A stretch of DNA of 64,000 nucleotides from Dyadobacter sp. Leaf189 (GTDB lineage Bacteria; Bacteroidota; Bacteroidia; Cytophagales; Spirosomataceae): the NCBI RefSeq assembly GCF_001424405.1, contig NZ_LMPS01000005.1:778268-842267 (forward strand), in the 5' to 3' direction. Under the pieces are notes generated by a model that was given only the letters and a program-made list of their open reading frames with translations, was not told where the DNA came from and searched no databases. Positions within the stretch are counted from its first letter, which is position 1, and every line of letters begins with the position of its first letter. Of the stretch, positions 9,040-18,493 are shown piece after piece. The position numbers and the translations under genes were made by a program.

Positions 9040-11157
9040 ATGAATTATACACTTATCGCCCAGCAGGCGAGCATTGCTGAGAAACAGGTTAGAAGTACTA
9101 TCCAGCTTTTTGAAGAAGGCGCTACGCTGCCTTTTATTGCCAGGTACAGGAAAGAAGCAACAGGCGGGCTGGACGAAGTGCAGATCGGGGCGATACGTGA
9201 GCTGTGGCAAAAGCAACTGGACGTTGAAAAACGCCGGGAAGCGATCCTTAAAAGTATTGAGGAACAGGGTAAGCTGACGCCCGAACTCCGCAGGAAAATT
9301 GAAGGTGTTTTTACACTTACCGAGCTGGAAGACATTTACTTACCATATAAGCAAAAAAGAAAAACACGCGCCATTGCGGCTATCGAGAAAGGGCTTGAAC
9401 CACTCGCACAGGCAATTTTTTCAGGTAAGGAAAATGATCCGGAAGGAAGAGCGGGCGCATTTCTGAATGATCAGGTAGGTACTGTGGCCGACGCTTTGCA
9501 GGGTGCGCGTGATATTATGGCTGAATGGATCAATGAAAACCAGGATGCCAGGGCCAGGGTCCGGCAGGTTTTTCAGAGGGGTGCTGTAATTACCTCAAGG
9601 GTTAAAAAGAAGAAAGAAGAAGAGGGTGTCAAATACCGCGACTATTTCGATTTCAGTGAGCCGCTTTCCCGCATTCCGTCGCACAGATTGCTGGCGATCC
9701 GTCGCGGCGAGGAGGAAGGTATATTGAATGTAGATATTTCTCCGGACGAGGACCAGGCGCTCGAAACACTGGACCGGCTCTTCCTGAGAGGTTCTTCATT
9801 GTGTAAAGACCAGATTGAAGCCGCGATTTCGGATAGTTATAAAAGATTGCTGAAACCTTCCATTGAGACGGAGTTCAGTAATTTGTCTAAGGAAAAAGCC
9901 GATGTAGCCGCCATTCAGGTATTTACTGAGAACCTCAGGCAGCTGCTGCTCGCGGCTCCGCTCGGACAAAAGAATGTTCTCGCGATTGACCCGGGCTATC
10001 GCACAGGCTGCAAAGTGGTGGTGCTGGATCACCAGGGAAACCTGCTGACAGATCAGGTAATTTATCCATTTGACCGACCCGCCGACGCGCAAGCCAGAGT
10101 GACAGAGTTGATCCGGAAGTTTAAAATAGAAGCGATTGCAGTAGGGAATGGAACTGCCGGCCGGGAAACCGAAGACTTTGTTAAGAAAATTCTGGATACA
10201 TCAGGAGACTATAAAGAGATCGGTTTGTTCCTGGTAAGTGAACAGGGCGCTTCCATTTACTCTGCTTCGGAGGTGGCGCGGGAGGAGTTTCCTGACAAGG
10301 ATGTAACTGTTCGGGGCTCGGTTTCTATTGGAAGAAGGTTAATGGATCCGCTGGCCGAGCTGGTGAAGATTGATCCCAAATCTATTGGAGTAGGGCAATA
10401 TCAGCACGATGTCGACCAAAATTCATTGCGAAATGCTTTGGATACAGTCGTAGAAAGTTGCGTGAATTCCGTAGGCGTAAATCTCAACACGGCAAGCAAG
10501 CATTTATTAAGGTATATTTCTGGCCTAGGACCCGCTCTGGCGCAGAATATCGTGGATTTCAGGGCTAAAAACGGGAATTTCAAATCTCGTCAACAATTAT
10601 TGAAAGTTCCCCGATTGGGAGCCAAAGCATTCGAGCAGGCTGCCGGCTTCCTACGCATTGAAAATGGTGTTAACCCATTGGATAATAGCGCCGTACATCC
10701 TGAGCGTTATAGTCTGGTTGAGCAAATGGCGAAAGATGCAGGCTCGTCTATCAAAGACCTGATCGGCAAACCTGAAATCCGCAAGCAGATACGCCCGGAG
10801 CAGTATGTTTCTGATACTGTGGGTCTGCCAACTTTAAAAGACATTCTTGCAGAGTTGGAGAAACCGGCCCGAGATCCCCGTGATCAGATAAGGAAATTTG
10901 AATTTGACAAATCCGTAAGAAAGCCGGAAGATCTGAAAGTGGGAATGGTACTGCCTGGTATCGTCACGAATATTACAGCTTTTGGCGCGTTTGTGGATGT
11001 GGGAGTAAAGCAGGATGGACTTGTGCACGTATCTCAGATGGCAGACCGCTTTATCAAAGATCCTAATGAGATTGTCAAGTTGCAGCAGGTTGTGCAGGTG
11101 AAGGTAACTGAGGTGGATCTTTCGAGGAAGCGGATTGCACTTAGTATGAAACTTTAA
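9040..11157 (+). CDS. tex: Tex family RNA-binding transcription accessory protein
   Basis: 705 residues, slightly short of typical Tex (about 720-780). Order seen: N-terminal HTH-like Tex domain (IARYRKEATGGLDEVQ, about 35-50), a YqgF/RNase H-like domain with LAIDPGYRTGCK near residue 320, helix-hairpin-helix repeats (SGLGPALAQNIVDFR and VPRLGAKAFEQAAGFLRI), then an S1 RNA-binding domain (about 635-705, VGMVLPGIVTNITAFGAFVDVGV to SRKRIALSMKL). Tex proteins bind RNA and assist transcription or stress tolerance in the cytoplasm. The gene stands alone, divergent from the ThuA-like gene, and ends at a bidirectional terminator. Confidence 0.93.
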   Translation: MNYTLIAQQASIAEKQVRSTIQLFEEGATLPFIARYRKEATGGLDEVQIGAIRELWQKQLDVEKRREAILKSIEEQGKLTPELRRKIEGVFTLTELEDIYLPYKQKRKTRAIAAIEKGLEPLAQAIFSGKENDPEGRAGAFLNDQVGTVADALQGARDIMAEWINENQDARARVRQVFQRGAVITSRVKKKKEEEGVKYRDYFDFSEPLSRIPSHRLLAIRRGEEEGILNVDISPDEDQALETLDRLFLRGSSLCKDQIEAAISDSYKRLLKPSIETEFSNLSKEKADVAAIQVFTENLRQLLLAAPLGQKNVLAIDPGYRTGCKVVVLDHQGNLLTDQVIYPFDRPADAQARVTELIRKFKIEAIAVGNGTAGRETEDFVKKILDTSGDYKEIGLFLVSEQGASIYSASEVAREEFPDKDVTVRGSVSIGRRLMDPLAELVKIDPKSIGVGQYQHDVDQNSLRNALDTVVESCVNSVGVNLNTASKHLLRYISGLGPALAQNIVDFRAKNGNFKSRQQLLKVPRLGAKAFEQAAGFLRIENGVNPLDNSAVHPERYSLVEQMAKDAGSSIKDLIGKPEIRKQIRPEQYVSDTVGLPTLKDILAELEKPARDPRDQIRKFEFDKSVRKPEDLKVGMVLPGIVTNITAFGAFVDVGVKQDGLVHVSQMADRFIKDPNEIVKLQQVVQVKVTEVDLSRKRIALSMKL

Positions 11158-11160
11158 AAA

Positions 11161-11196
11161 ACAACCTTTCCGGGTTTCAAAGTCCGGAAAGGTTGT
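11161..11196 (-). terminator. Bidirectional terminator between tex and SRPBCC gene
   Basis: A perfect 13-bp stem (ACAACCTTTCCGG, 11161-11173, with CCGGAAAGGTTGT, 11184-11196) and a 10-nt loop. On the minus strand it is followed by a T6 run, so it best terminates the 11204-11650 gene. It can also stop tex transcripts. Confidence 0.75.
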
Positions 11197-11203
11197 AATG
11201 CAT

Positions 11204-11650
11204 TTACAGAACGTGCTTGTGCTCGTTTTCAAGAATGCGTTTGATATCCCTGGACACTTTCATCCAGTGACCTTCGGCTGTGACCACAGCATCTTCCGAA
11301 TCCAGGTTATCCTGAGTGATAGTTAGCGTGGTTTCGTCATCATATTCTGAAATGTGATAGGTAACGTGTGCGTAGTTGTCTTCGTAATCCTCAACGCCCG
11401 CCAGCGGGCTCCAGAACGAGTAACTTAAAACACGCTCGGGAATGATTTCGAGGATCGTGCCTTTGTCGACGTAAGTCCGGCCCTCAAACTGACCCGTAAA
11501 CAGGATCGGGCTTCCGACCTGCCACTCCGAATCTATTTCGGCGCCATTCATATATTTTTTTACGATCTCAGGGTCAATCAATGCCTTCCAGACATCAGAC
11601 GGACTTGCGTAGATCGACGTGGATGTTGTTGCTATCAGTTTTCTGTTCAT
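11204..11650 (-). CDS. SRPBCC/AHSA1-like protein
   Basis: 148 residues of the START/Bet v1-like (SRPBCC, Activator of Hsp90 ATPase homologue 1-like) family. Typical features: ATTSTSIYASPSDVWKALIDPEIVKKYM at the N-terminus, GSPILFTGQFEGRTYVDKGTILEI in the middle and a C-terminal helix ending RDIKRILENEH. These proteins have a hydrophobic ligand cavity; the ligand is unknown. It is divergent from a second, dissimilar SRPBCC gene about 100 bp away. A terminator follows directly. Confidence 0.85.
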   Translation of the reverse strand: MNRKLIATTSTSIYASPSDVWKALIDPEIVKKYMNGAEIDSEWQVGSPILFTGQFEGRTYVDKGTILEIIPERVLSYSFWSPLAGVEDYEDNYAHVTYHISEYDDETTLTITQDNLDSEDAVVTAEGHWMKVSRDIKRILENEHKHVL

Positions 11651-11751
11651 TGTTCCTCAGAATTTAGTCCTATCTTGATTGGGCTAAAATCGTGCCACAT
11701 CAGGTTTGTTCGCTGGCGCGGATGTTTTGGTATTTTCCTAAACAACACACA

Positions 11752-12207
11752 ATGCAAGAGCTATATTTTAAGCAAAAGTTGCCCGTCTCACTAGACGAAG
11801 CCTGGGAGTTTTTTTCCAATCCCGCCAATTTGAAAGATATTACGCCCGCTCACATGGGGTTTGTAGTGACGTCGCGACACCACGGTGAGAAAATGTACGA
11901 GGGGCAGATCATCCGGTACATTGTCAAGCCGGTGCTGGGCATTCCATTGAAATGGACAACTGAGATCACGCACGTTGTCGACAGGAAATATTTTGTGGAT
12001 GAACAGCGGTCTGGTCCGTATGCATTCTGGCACCATCAGCACCGCTTCACCGAAGTGGATGGCGGTGTTTTAATGGAAGATATCCTGAATTATAAGGTAC
12101 CTCTCGGAATTCTGGGAGATGTAGTTAATGCGGTGTTCGTACGAAATGAGGTAAATTCGATATTTACTTACCGGCAAAAGGTACTTTCCGAACGGTTCGG
12201 CAGTTAG
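11752..12207 (+). CDS. SRPBCC family ligand-binding protein
   Basis: 151 residues from the ATG at 11752, chosen because MQELYFKQKLPVSLDEAWEFFSNPANLKDITP is the exact start seen in this CoxG/cyclase-dehydrase-like SRPBCC group; a longer frame from 11692 adds an unlikely tail. Other marks are GQIIRYIVKP, KWTTEITHV, FVDEQRSGPYAFWHHQHRF and VLMEDILNYKVPLGILGDV. Predicted to be a small cytoplasmic protein that binds a hydrophobic ligand; function unknown. Its stop codon overlaps that of the convergent porin gene by 3-4 nt, an unusually tight 3' overlap. Confidence 0.85.
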   Translation: MQELYFKQKLPVSLDEAWEFFSNPANLKDITPAHMGFVVTSRHHGEKMYEGQIIRYIVKPVLGIPLKWTTEITHVVDRKYFVDEQRSGPYAFWHHQHRFTEVDGGVLMEDILNYKVPLGILGDVVNAVFVRNEVNSIFTYRQKVLSERFGS

Positions 12208-13538
12208 AAGTTGTATTGCACGCGGCAGGTAAAAAGATCGTCGGCTACATCGGTTTCAAAGCCTGCCAGTGCTGACTTTTCATTCCGGACAATGTCATAG
12301 TAAAAGGTGAATTTCAGCGATTCGTTGGCAACGTATATGTAGCCCATTCCAAAGGTGTCGTACCGTAAGTCAGCCTTACTGAAACCTTTTACATCAGATA
12401 TCTGCATTCCAGAAACGAGCTTGTTGGGATCATACCAGTCGTACTTGAAAACCAGCATGTGTTCAAGGCTCCCCAGACTTTGAAGAAAATAGAAGTACCC
12501 TCCATCAAAATTGCGAACGTACAGCGGATTTTTTATACCGTTTGTCACCGGGTAAACGCCTGGTGTCTCACTTGTGGCAAATGTGGCGGTCTGCTTTCCT
12601 TTGATGTACTCAGCTCTGAACTCCGTTTCGCCTCTTTTGTTGGGAAAGCTGATCTGGATATCTGCGCCGGCGTAATTGCGGGGAGCGGCTTTTCCGAGAT
12701 TACTCTCAGTCGAATCGCCGATCATGACGTACTCACTCCCGCGCCGCTGCGTCTTATAATATAGCTTAGACTGGTGCGTGATCCCGCCAAGGTAACTGGA
12801 CACTGCGGCTGAAAGTGTCGCGCCGCCTAATGCACGCATTTTCGTCGGTTTGAGGCTGAACCTGCCGATCACGTCTTTGTGGCTGTCGTAATCCATCGGT
12901 CCCGACATTCCCTGTCCATTGAAGACGCCCGCGTCGAGTTTCAATTTCTGCCACCATAGATCAGTGTGCCGGCTGGTGACGGTGAGCATCGCACCAATAT
13001 CGCGCTCAGTCCGCATTAGGATCTGCGACATCCGGCCGCGTTCCGGACTTTCCCGGTTAGCAGAGGAAAGGTTTACCTCGTATCCGAAAGGCCGGGCAAA
13101 CATCCCGGTGGTCAATGCAAAAAGCCGGAATTTGTTTTCGTAAAACCGGCCCCAGAAGTCCCGGATCGCGACGCCCCTTTCTGTCCCGTCAAATTGGAAT
13201 ACAAAGTAAGAAGTCGGATCGTTGTGCTCATTTAAGTGTGCGTAATCTACACGCAACCTTCCCCGCCGGAGCATAAACCGGTTGTTAGCCGCTGAACTGA
13301 AATTTCCGCCGCCGTAAGTTTCGGCGCCTTTTCGGGAGATATATTGAAACTGCGGTTGAATGTAGCCGCTGATTCGAACGCGATTGTAACGTTCATAGAT
13401 GGACAGCATACCCTTTCCCATCTGGTTGGTGGTATCAACAAGGTCCATTAAAAAACGCTGAGAGAAACCTTGACCAGCGGTCAGGCAAATAAGCAGGAGT
13501 GTGAATCCGGCATATCGAAGTATCATTAAGAAAATCAA
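12204..13538 (-). CDS. OprO/OprP-like outer membrane porin
   Basis: 444 residues. A signal peptide (about 1-26, core YAGFTLLLICLTAGQGFS) precedes a beta-barrel rich in alternating aromatic strands. Diagnostic stretches are ISGYIQPQFQYISR, NRFMLRRGRLRVDYAH, YFVFQFDGTERGVAIRDFWGRFY and a terminal LFTCRVQYNF ending in phenylalanine, the outer-membrane insertion signal. This matches the phosphate-selective porin O/P family, although ion selectivity cannot be inferred. It is the only gene of its transcript on this strand. No phosphate-regulated gene is adjacent. Confidence 0.85.
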   Translation of the reverse strand: MIFLMILRYAGFTLLLICLTAGQGFSQRFLMDLVDTTNQMGKGMLSIYERYNRVRISGYIQPQFQYISRKGAETYGGGNFSSAANNRFMLRRGRLRVDYAHLNEHNDPTSYFVFQFDGTERGVAIRDFWGRFYENKFRLFALTTGMFARPFGYEVNLSSANRESPERGRMSQILMRTERDIGAMLTVTSRHTDLWWQKLKLDAGVFNGQGMSGPMDYDSHKDVIGRFSLKPTKMRALGGATLSAAVSSYLGGITHQSKLYYKTQRRGSEYVMIGDSTESNLGKAAPRNYAGADIQISFPNKRGETEFRAEYIKGKQTATFATSETPGVYPVTNGIKNPLYVRNFDGGYFYFLQSLGSLEHMLVFKYDWYDPNKLVSGMQISDVKGFSKADLRYDTFGMGYIYVANESLKFTFYYDIVRNEKSALAGFETDVADDLFTCRVQYNF

Positions 13539-13841
13539 TTGGTGGCAGAAGTTGCAAAGAACCTCAATTTTTGGCAGATATGCGGCTGTTTGAGACTAAC
13601 TTTTACGCTTTTTAGCCTTAAAGTATTGAGCTTATAATATTTACAGTAAGGATTATTCATATTGAACATTAAGCACTTTAAATAAAGCAGTATGTACTTA
13701 AAGTATAGATTAGATATTACTTTTCATTAGTATGATTAATATTAAAAGTATATATTGGTTAATACAAAAATTAAGTTTGGATAGTTTGCGCCATTTAGGC
13801 TGTTATAAACTATCCAAATTTTTAATAATACTTACCTTATA
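13539..13841. other. 303-bp AT-rich gap
   Basis: No coding frame or RNA gene is supported here. It is AT-rich and holds the strong inverted repeat at 13776-13818, treated as a terminator. I found no consensus -7 box for the minus-strand porin gene that begins at 13538. Confidence 0.6.
13776..13818 (-). terminator. Hairpin terminator after the NAD(P)-binding protein gene
   Basis: A perfect 12-bp inverted repeat, TTTGGATAGTTT (13776-13787) and AAACTATCCAAA (13807-13818), separated by 19 nt that can pair further (GCC/GGC). It lies 24 bp past the stop of the minus-strand gene at 13842. T-rich sequence flanks it on both strands, so it may act in both directions. Confidence 0.6.
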
Positions 13842-14495
13842 CTAGTAGGCCACAGTAAAACGCTGTTTGATGTGATTGTTATTCTCAATCTCATCCACGA
13901 TTGCGAATGCCAGATCCTCTACTGAGATAATGCTCCTGTGGTTTTCATCATAGACCGGACTTTCCAGGTCTTTGCGATATGTGCCGGTTTTGGTACCGGA
14001 AGTTCCCGGATGCATTTCAATGGCAGGGCTGAGGAAGGTCCAATCCAGTTCGTTCTCTTCTTTCAATATTTCGAGGTACTCACGCGCCGCACTTGCGCCG
14101 GGCTTGTATTCTTCCGGGAAATGCGGCGTGTCGATCAGCTGAACGCCCGGCTTCACAAACAGGCTACCCGCACCGCCAACCACGAGCAATCTTTTCACAC
14201 CTGCCTGCCTTACTCCGGCCTGGATTGACTGTGCACCTGCCAGGAATTCTGCATAGATATTCGGGTTGGTCCAGCCTGGGTTATAGGCACTGATTACTGC
14301 ATCTGCTCCGGTGACAGCGCTTGCCACTTCCTGGGGTTTCAGTACATCTGCCGACACAGCCGTAACGCGTCCGCTATCTGTTGCGATTTTGTCTGTATTG
14401 CGCGCAATTGCAATTACCTCGTGACCTCTGCTAACTAGTTCCTGTAACACATGAGAGCCTACAAATCCAGTAGCTCCTATTAATGCGATTTTCAT
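13842..14495 (-). CDS. NAD(P)-binding Rossmann protein (atypical SDR, YwnB/BVR-B-like)
   Basis: 217 residues, a typical length for atypical short-chain dehydrogenases. The N-terminal IALIGATGFVGSHVLQELVSRGHEV carries the GxxGxxG dinucleotide motif; GADAVISAYNPGW and RLLVVGGAGSL follow; WTFLSPAIEMHPG lies where the family's substrate region sits. No classical YxxxK catalytic pair is evident, as usual for this NAD(P)H-binding subgroup. Predicted cytoplasmic reductase or regulator, substrate unknown. The gene is isolated between two AT-rich gaps of about 300 bp and is therefore monocistronic. Confidence 0.87.
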   Translation of the reverse strand: MKIALIGATGFVGSHVLQELVSRGHEVIAIARNTDKIATDSGRVTAVSADVLKPQEVASAVTGADAVISAYNPGWTNPNIYAEFLAGAQSIQAGVRQAGVKRLLVVGGAGSLFVKPGVQLIDTPHFPEEYKPGASAAREYLEILKEENELDWTFLSPAIEMHPGTSGTKTGTYRKDLESPVYDENHRSIISVEDLAFAIVDEIENNNHIKQRFTVAY

Positions 14496-14824
14496 TTATG
14501 TTTATTTTGATGTGAATAATTTTTGAAAGGGAGAATTGAGGAAGGAGGACGGAGGAGAAGTTGCATTCATTCTCAGCCTGTTACCTTACTTTAAACATTT
14601 TATACATATTTTATAAACTATATTTTAAATACTTTTTAAAAGTATAAAAATAAAAATATGTTAAAAATGTATTTCTAGTAATATACAATTAATTTGCTAC
14701 TTGCTTTTGATAATTATAATATACTTGCAGCTTATCATATTTTAAATATTTATTAAACAAACCAATATGAGCTCTTTGTATTGATCTAATGAAAATAACT
14801 ATACCAACTGGCCACCCCAGGTTT
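14496..14824. other. 329-bp extremely AT-rich gap
   Basis: No gene is visible. By my count 14581-14760 contains 26 G/C in 180 bases (about 14%), far below the coding sequence around it. Near its left end lies the purine-rich repeat copy at 14526-14546. No consensus promoter for the NAD(P)-binding protein gene was found. Confidence 0.6.
14526..14546 (+). repeat. Purine-rich dispersed repeat, copy 1
   Basis: AAAGGGAGAATTGAGGAAGG plus A. It matches the reverse complement of 28630-28650 at 20 of 21 positions. The surrounding purine tract continues to about 14560. Confidence 0.55.
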
Positions 14825-17032
14825 TCACTTCAGGACAGTCAATCCGCCTTTATAGGAGCGGCGGGTGTATTGGATCAGGTAGTAATAATACCCGCCTGAA
14901 ATGTTGTCCGGGCACCAGTCGTTTGGCCGGATTTTCGAGTAGTAGATCTGCTTCCCCCAGCGATTATAGATCGTGATATCCTTGAACTGGTCGTCGCATT
15001 TGTCGCGGGGCAGATCCTGGAATACGAAGCAATCGTTCTTCGAATCACCATTTGGAGTGATCACATTCGGGAACTCCGGGAAGGGTTCTTCTTCGGTATC
15101 CTTCACCGTAATCCTGACCGTTGTGGTGTCACTTGCGGAAGCGCAGCTCTTGTCGAGCGAAATGAAATCAACCATGAAAGTCTGCTCAACTTCGCCGCCC
15201 AGCAGGCCGCATTCAGGATTCCATGAGTAGGGGGAGCTTACGGTCTTCATTCCTGTTTTGCCTTCAAACAACATTCCCATTTCTTTCAGGTCAAACCCGC
15301 GCCCGGCCGCAACCAGACTGATCGCATTGGTATCAGGATCATTTCCGAACACATCGAATGAAATTCCTTCCGCAGTACCGATGGTATAGCTAACCTCCTG
15401 CACCGGGAGCGAGGTCCCGACAGTCGGCGGATTGTTCGGCGATTCGTCGACCACAAAGTACACAGGTTTTGAGACCGGCATCGGATTTCCTTCGCACCGC
15501 ATATCTTCGAGTTTAAAGTCGACTGTAAGTGTGTCTCCTTTTTTCGCATTGCAAGGCGGCGTCCAGGTGAAGTTCTGCTGTACTTTCTCCGTTCCCGAAG
15601 CAGCCAGGAAGTTCATGCCCATTGCATTCATGTTAAAGTCGCGCCCGCGGCCGGATAATGCCAGCTTATCTTTATCTGGATCTTTCCCGAAAACAGTGAA
15701 GTTGACCGGCACACCAGCAGTAACATGCACGAAGTCGCTGCCTAGCGAAGTACTCACCACAGGCGGATTGTTGCCGGAACTTTCCCGCCGAATAAAAATG
15801 CCGAGCGTGTCCATTAACGGAACCGGGCAACTTTCATCTTCCGCAATCAGCTCGATCTTGATGGGTCGGTTATCGTAGGTCACGAAACATTCGTCGAGGC
15901 ACACTTCAAATCTAAGTGTATCATTCGCGATCGTGGTGCGGAATTCAGCTGGCAGGATCGTGAAGTAATCTTTGGAATTGTTTACAGCGCGCCCGTTGAC
16001 CTTGATCAGCTGGTTTACTGTCGGGTCGGTAACAATGACTTCGAAGCAGTTAGGATCATCTTTTTTGACGGTGATAATTTCATTTTCGCTGTACCAGGTT
16101 GTTTTTCCTTTGGGTTTGTACAAAAGTTTGGGTGGGTCCATCTTGGGGCAGTCGACTACTTTTAGCTGAAAATCCCGCGTCAGAGAGCCGATTTTGACGC
16201 CATTCCTGAATTCATCTACCTGCACCGCAAATACATACAGGCCGACGCTACCAGGCGTTACGGAGAGCATTCCCGTTTTAGGATTCACTTTCAGGGGATC
16301 GGGACCGGGGATTATGTTGGCTTCCGAAACGCCATTGATCCAGCTAAGGCGCGGATAGCTGGACGAGCCACGCGCCGGAATGCTGGGGTTCGCTTTATCC
16401 GAGTAACCCTGCATGGGTGTGATGAGTTTGTAGGAAAGACTGTCACCATCTGCATCTGAACCGCCGAAATCAAAGAAAAAAGGAGAATTCACGCACGCAT
16501 AATCGCCTTTAATGGCCGGGAAAACAGGGGAGGAGTTTTTGAAATTTGCATTGTTCTTCATCAATGGCGGGAATTCCAGGTAGAACAAGCTCCCGGCGTC
16601 GCCCGGGTTCTGGATATTCGTGATTGTTCCGTTGCGGCAGCATCTGTCCCAAACCATGTAATAGCCGTCGGGATCGTTGAATTGGCCGGGTTCGAGCCGC
16701 AGTGCAGTACTGTAAGTGATCATGTAAGTCTGCAGTGTGGATATTCCGCAAAGCGGATTAGCGTAGGTGACCGATTTTCGTTCTATTTTTGGGGCTTCAA
16801 GCCAACCAATCGGTGCATTGTCGCGTTTTCGGAACACGTAAATTACTACCGAGAGATCTTCGGCGCCGGGATTACCATTCAGGGCATCAAAGTACATGGT
16901 AAGTCCCATATTGTAGTTATAGTACTCGTTGGGATTTTGCGTGATGAAAAGCTGGCCGCCGACGATGTGCGTTGCTTTGGCTTGAAAGAAAAAGAAAAGA
17001 AGAAAAACAGACCAGAGAAAACGTTTTTTCAT
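14825..17032 (-). CDS. Large secreted protein with gliding-motility-associated C-terminal domain (T9SS cargo)
   Basis: 735 residues. A signal peptide (1-20, MKKRFLWSVFLLFFFFQAKA) is followed by THIVGGQLFI, a cysteine-containing module with YYMVWDRCCRNGTITNI (residues 124-140) and YLEFPP, Ig/cadherin-like repeats (FDFGGSDADGDSLSY, NFTVFGKDPDKDKLALS, SFDVFGNDPDTNAISLV), and a C-terminal type B sorting domain (FPNVITPNGDSKND to IYNRWGKQIYYS). Expected to be exported by Sec and then by the type IX system to the cell surface; role unknown (adhesin or motility). It has a paralogue at 55585-57492 sharing the first 300 residues. No operon partner is adjacent. Confidence 0.88.
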   Translation of the reverse strand: MKKRFLWSVFLLFFFFQAKATHIVGGQLFITQNPNEYYNYNMGLTMYFDALNGNPGAEDLSVVIYVFRKRDNAPIGWLEAPKIERKSVTYANPLCGISTLQTYMITYSTALRLEPGQFNDPDGYYMVWDRCCRNGTITNIQNPGDAGSLFYLEFPPLMKNNANFKNSSPVFPAIKGDYACVNSPFFFDFGGSDADGDSLSYKLITPMQGYSDKANPSIPARGSSSYPRLSWINGVSEANIIPGPDPLKVNPKTGMLSVTPGSVGLYVFAVQVDEFRNGVKIGSLTRDFQLKVVDCPKMDPPKLLYKPKGKTTWYSENEIITVKKDDPNCFEVIVTDPTVNQLIKVNGRAVNNSKDYFTILPAEFRTTIANDTLRFEVCLDECFVTYDNRPIKIELIAEDESCPVPLMDTLGIFIRRESSGNNPPVVSTSLGSDFVHVTAGVPVNFTVFGKDPDKDKLALSGRGRDFNMNAMGMNFLAASGTEKVQQNFTWTPPCNAKKGDTLTVDFKLEDMRCEGNPMPVSKPVYFVVDESPNNPPTVGTSLPVQEVSYTIGTAEGISFDVFGNDPDTNAISLVAAGRGFDLKEMGMLFEGKTGMKTVSSPYSWNPECGLLGGEVEQTFMVDFISLDKSCASASDTTTVRITVKDTEEEPFPEFPNVITPNGDSKNDCFVFQDLPRDKCDDQFKDITIYNRWGKQIYYSKIRPNDWCPDNISGGYYYYLIQYTRRSYKGGLTVLK

Positions 17033-17094
17033 GGTTGAATGAAGCAGTAAAAATGATCCTATATGATTTGGATTAAGAATTAAAACAAGAAAGT

Positions 17095-18492
17095 ATGCTC
17101 AAAAACAATCAATATGAGTACGTTGAAATTACCGATTTTGCGGCAGAAGGCAAATGTATATTTAAGTCCGAAGACGGTGTAATTTTTGTTGAAGGAAATG
17201 TGGCTCCGGGTGACATCGTTGATTTGCAGGTTGTAAAAACCAAGAAGAAACTCAAAGAAGCTATTGTTACAAAAACACACAGGCTTTCCGAACTACGTAC
17301 CGACCCATACTGCCTGCACCACACCGTTTGCGGCGGTTGCAGGTGGCAGCACATCGACTACACGCATCAGCTTACATTCAAAAGGCAGCAGGTGATCGAT
17401 CATTTTGAACGGATCGGGAAGATCAAAAATGTTGACATTAACCAGATTATCGCTGCACCGAGGACGGAATATTACCGTAATAAGTTGGAATTTACTTTTT
17501 CAAACTGGCGCTGGCTTACAAAGGAGCAAATGGATTCGGGACAGCATTTTTCTAAAAATGCCCTCGGTTTTCACGTTCCAAAGCGTTTTGACAAGATTTT
17601 CACGGTTGACCACTGCCATTTGCAGCCGGACCCTTCCAATACGATCCGCAACTCCCTGCACCACTTCGCTGATCTGAAGAACATTCCTTACTATGATGTT
17701 AAGTTCAACGTCGGTATTATGCGCAACCTGGTTGTGCGGACTGCGAATACGGGAGACGTGATGGTGATCGTGCAGTTTGGTGCCGATAATCAGGAGGCGA
17801 TCAGCGAGGTAATGGAGTATATGCACAAAACGCATCCTGAGATCACTTCGCTCAACTATATCATTAACCTGAAAGGAAACGATTCTTACCAGGATCAGGA
17901 AGTAATCAATTTTGCGGGCGAGAATTTTATCCGTGAAACCATGGAAGACCTGACCTTCCTGGTTGGTCCGAAATCATTTTATCAGACTAATTCGGAACAG
18001 GCTTACCAGCTTTTCAGCGTCGCGCGCGAGTATGCCGGCCTGACAGGTAATGAGTCTGTGTACGACCTTTACACCGGAACAGGTACGATTGCCAATTTCG
18101 TTGCGCGTAGGGCCAGGAAGGTTGTTGGAGTGGAGTATGTGGAGGCAGCCGTGCAGGATGCGCGCAGGAACTCGGAACTGAACGGAATTACAAACACTTC
18201 CTTTTTTGCGGGAGATATGCGTGGCATTATGAACGAAGGTTTTCTAAACAAGCACGGAAGACCAGATGTAATCATCACCGATCCGCCCCGAGCCGGAATG
18301 GACGTACCTGTTATAGAAACAATCCTGAAAGCCGCACCGGACCGCATTGTATATGTAAGCTGCAACACAGCTACACAAGCCAGGGATATTGCATTGATGT
18401 CGGAAGCTTACGAGGTTACCAAAGTACAACCAGTAGATATGTTCCCCAACACGCACCACGTTGAGAATGTGGCTTTGCTGGTGAGGAAGTAG
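17095..18492 (+). CDS. rlmD: 23S rRNA (uracil-C5)-methyltransferase RlmD-type
   Basis: 465 residues. An N-terminal TRAM domain (1-60) is followed by the iron-sulfur cysteines C73, C79 and C82 (PYCLHHTVCGGC) with a fourth in VDHCHLQP, and by the SAM domain: DLYTGTGTIANFVA (motif I), ITDPPRAGMD (motif IV) and VSCNTATQARDI with the catalytic cysteine. The fold modifies U to m5U using SAM. RlmD (U1939) versus RlmCD/TrmA cannot be separated from sequence alone, although four Fe-S cysteines are typical of RlmD. The ATG 17095 start is firm. A long inverted repeat and the convergent dnaB follow. Confidence 0.9.
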   Translation: MLKNNQYEYVEITDFAAEGKCIFKSEDGVIFVEGNVAPGDIVDLQVVKTKKKLKEAIVTKTHRLSELRTDPYCLHHTVCGGCRWQHIDYTHQLTFKRQQVIDHFERIGKIKNVDINQIIAAPRTEYYRNKLEFTFSNWRWLTKEQMDSGQHFSKNALGFHVPKRFDKIFTVDHCHLQPDPSNTIRNSLHHFADLKNIPYYDVKFNVGIMRNLVVRTANTGDVMVIVQFGADNQEAISEVMEYMHKTHPEITSLNYIINLKGNDSYQDQEVINFAGENFIRETMEDLTFLVGPKSFYQTNSEQAYQLFSVAREYAGLTGNESVYDLYTGTGTIANFVARRARKVVGVEYVEAAVQDARRNSELNGITNTSFFAGDMRGIMNEGFLNKHGRPDVIITDPPRAGMDVPVIETILKAAPDRIVYVSCNTATQARDIALMSEAYEVTKVQPVDMFPNTHHVENVALLVRK

Positions 18493-18493
18493 C

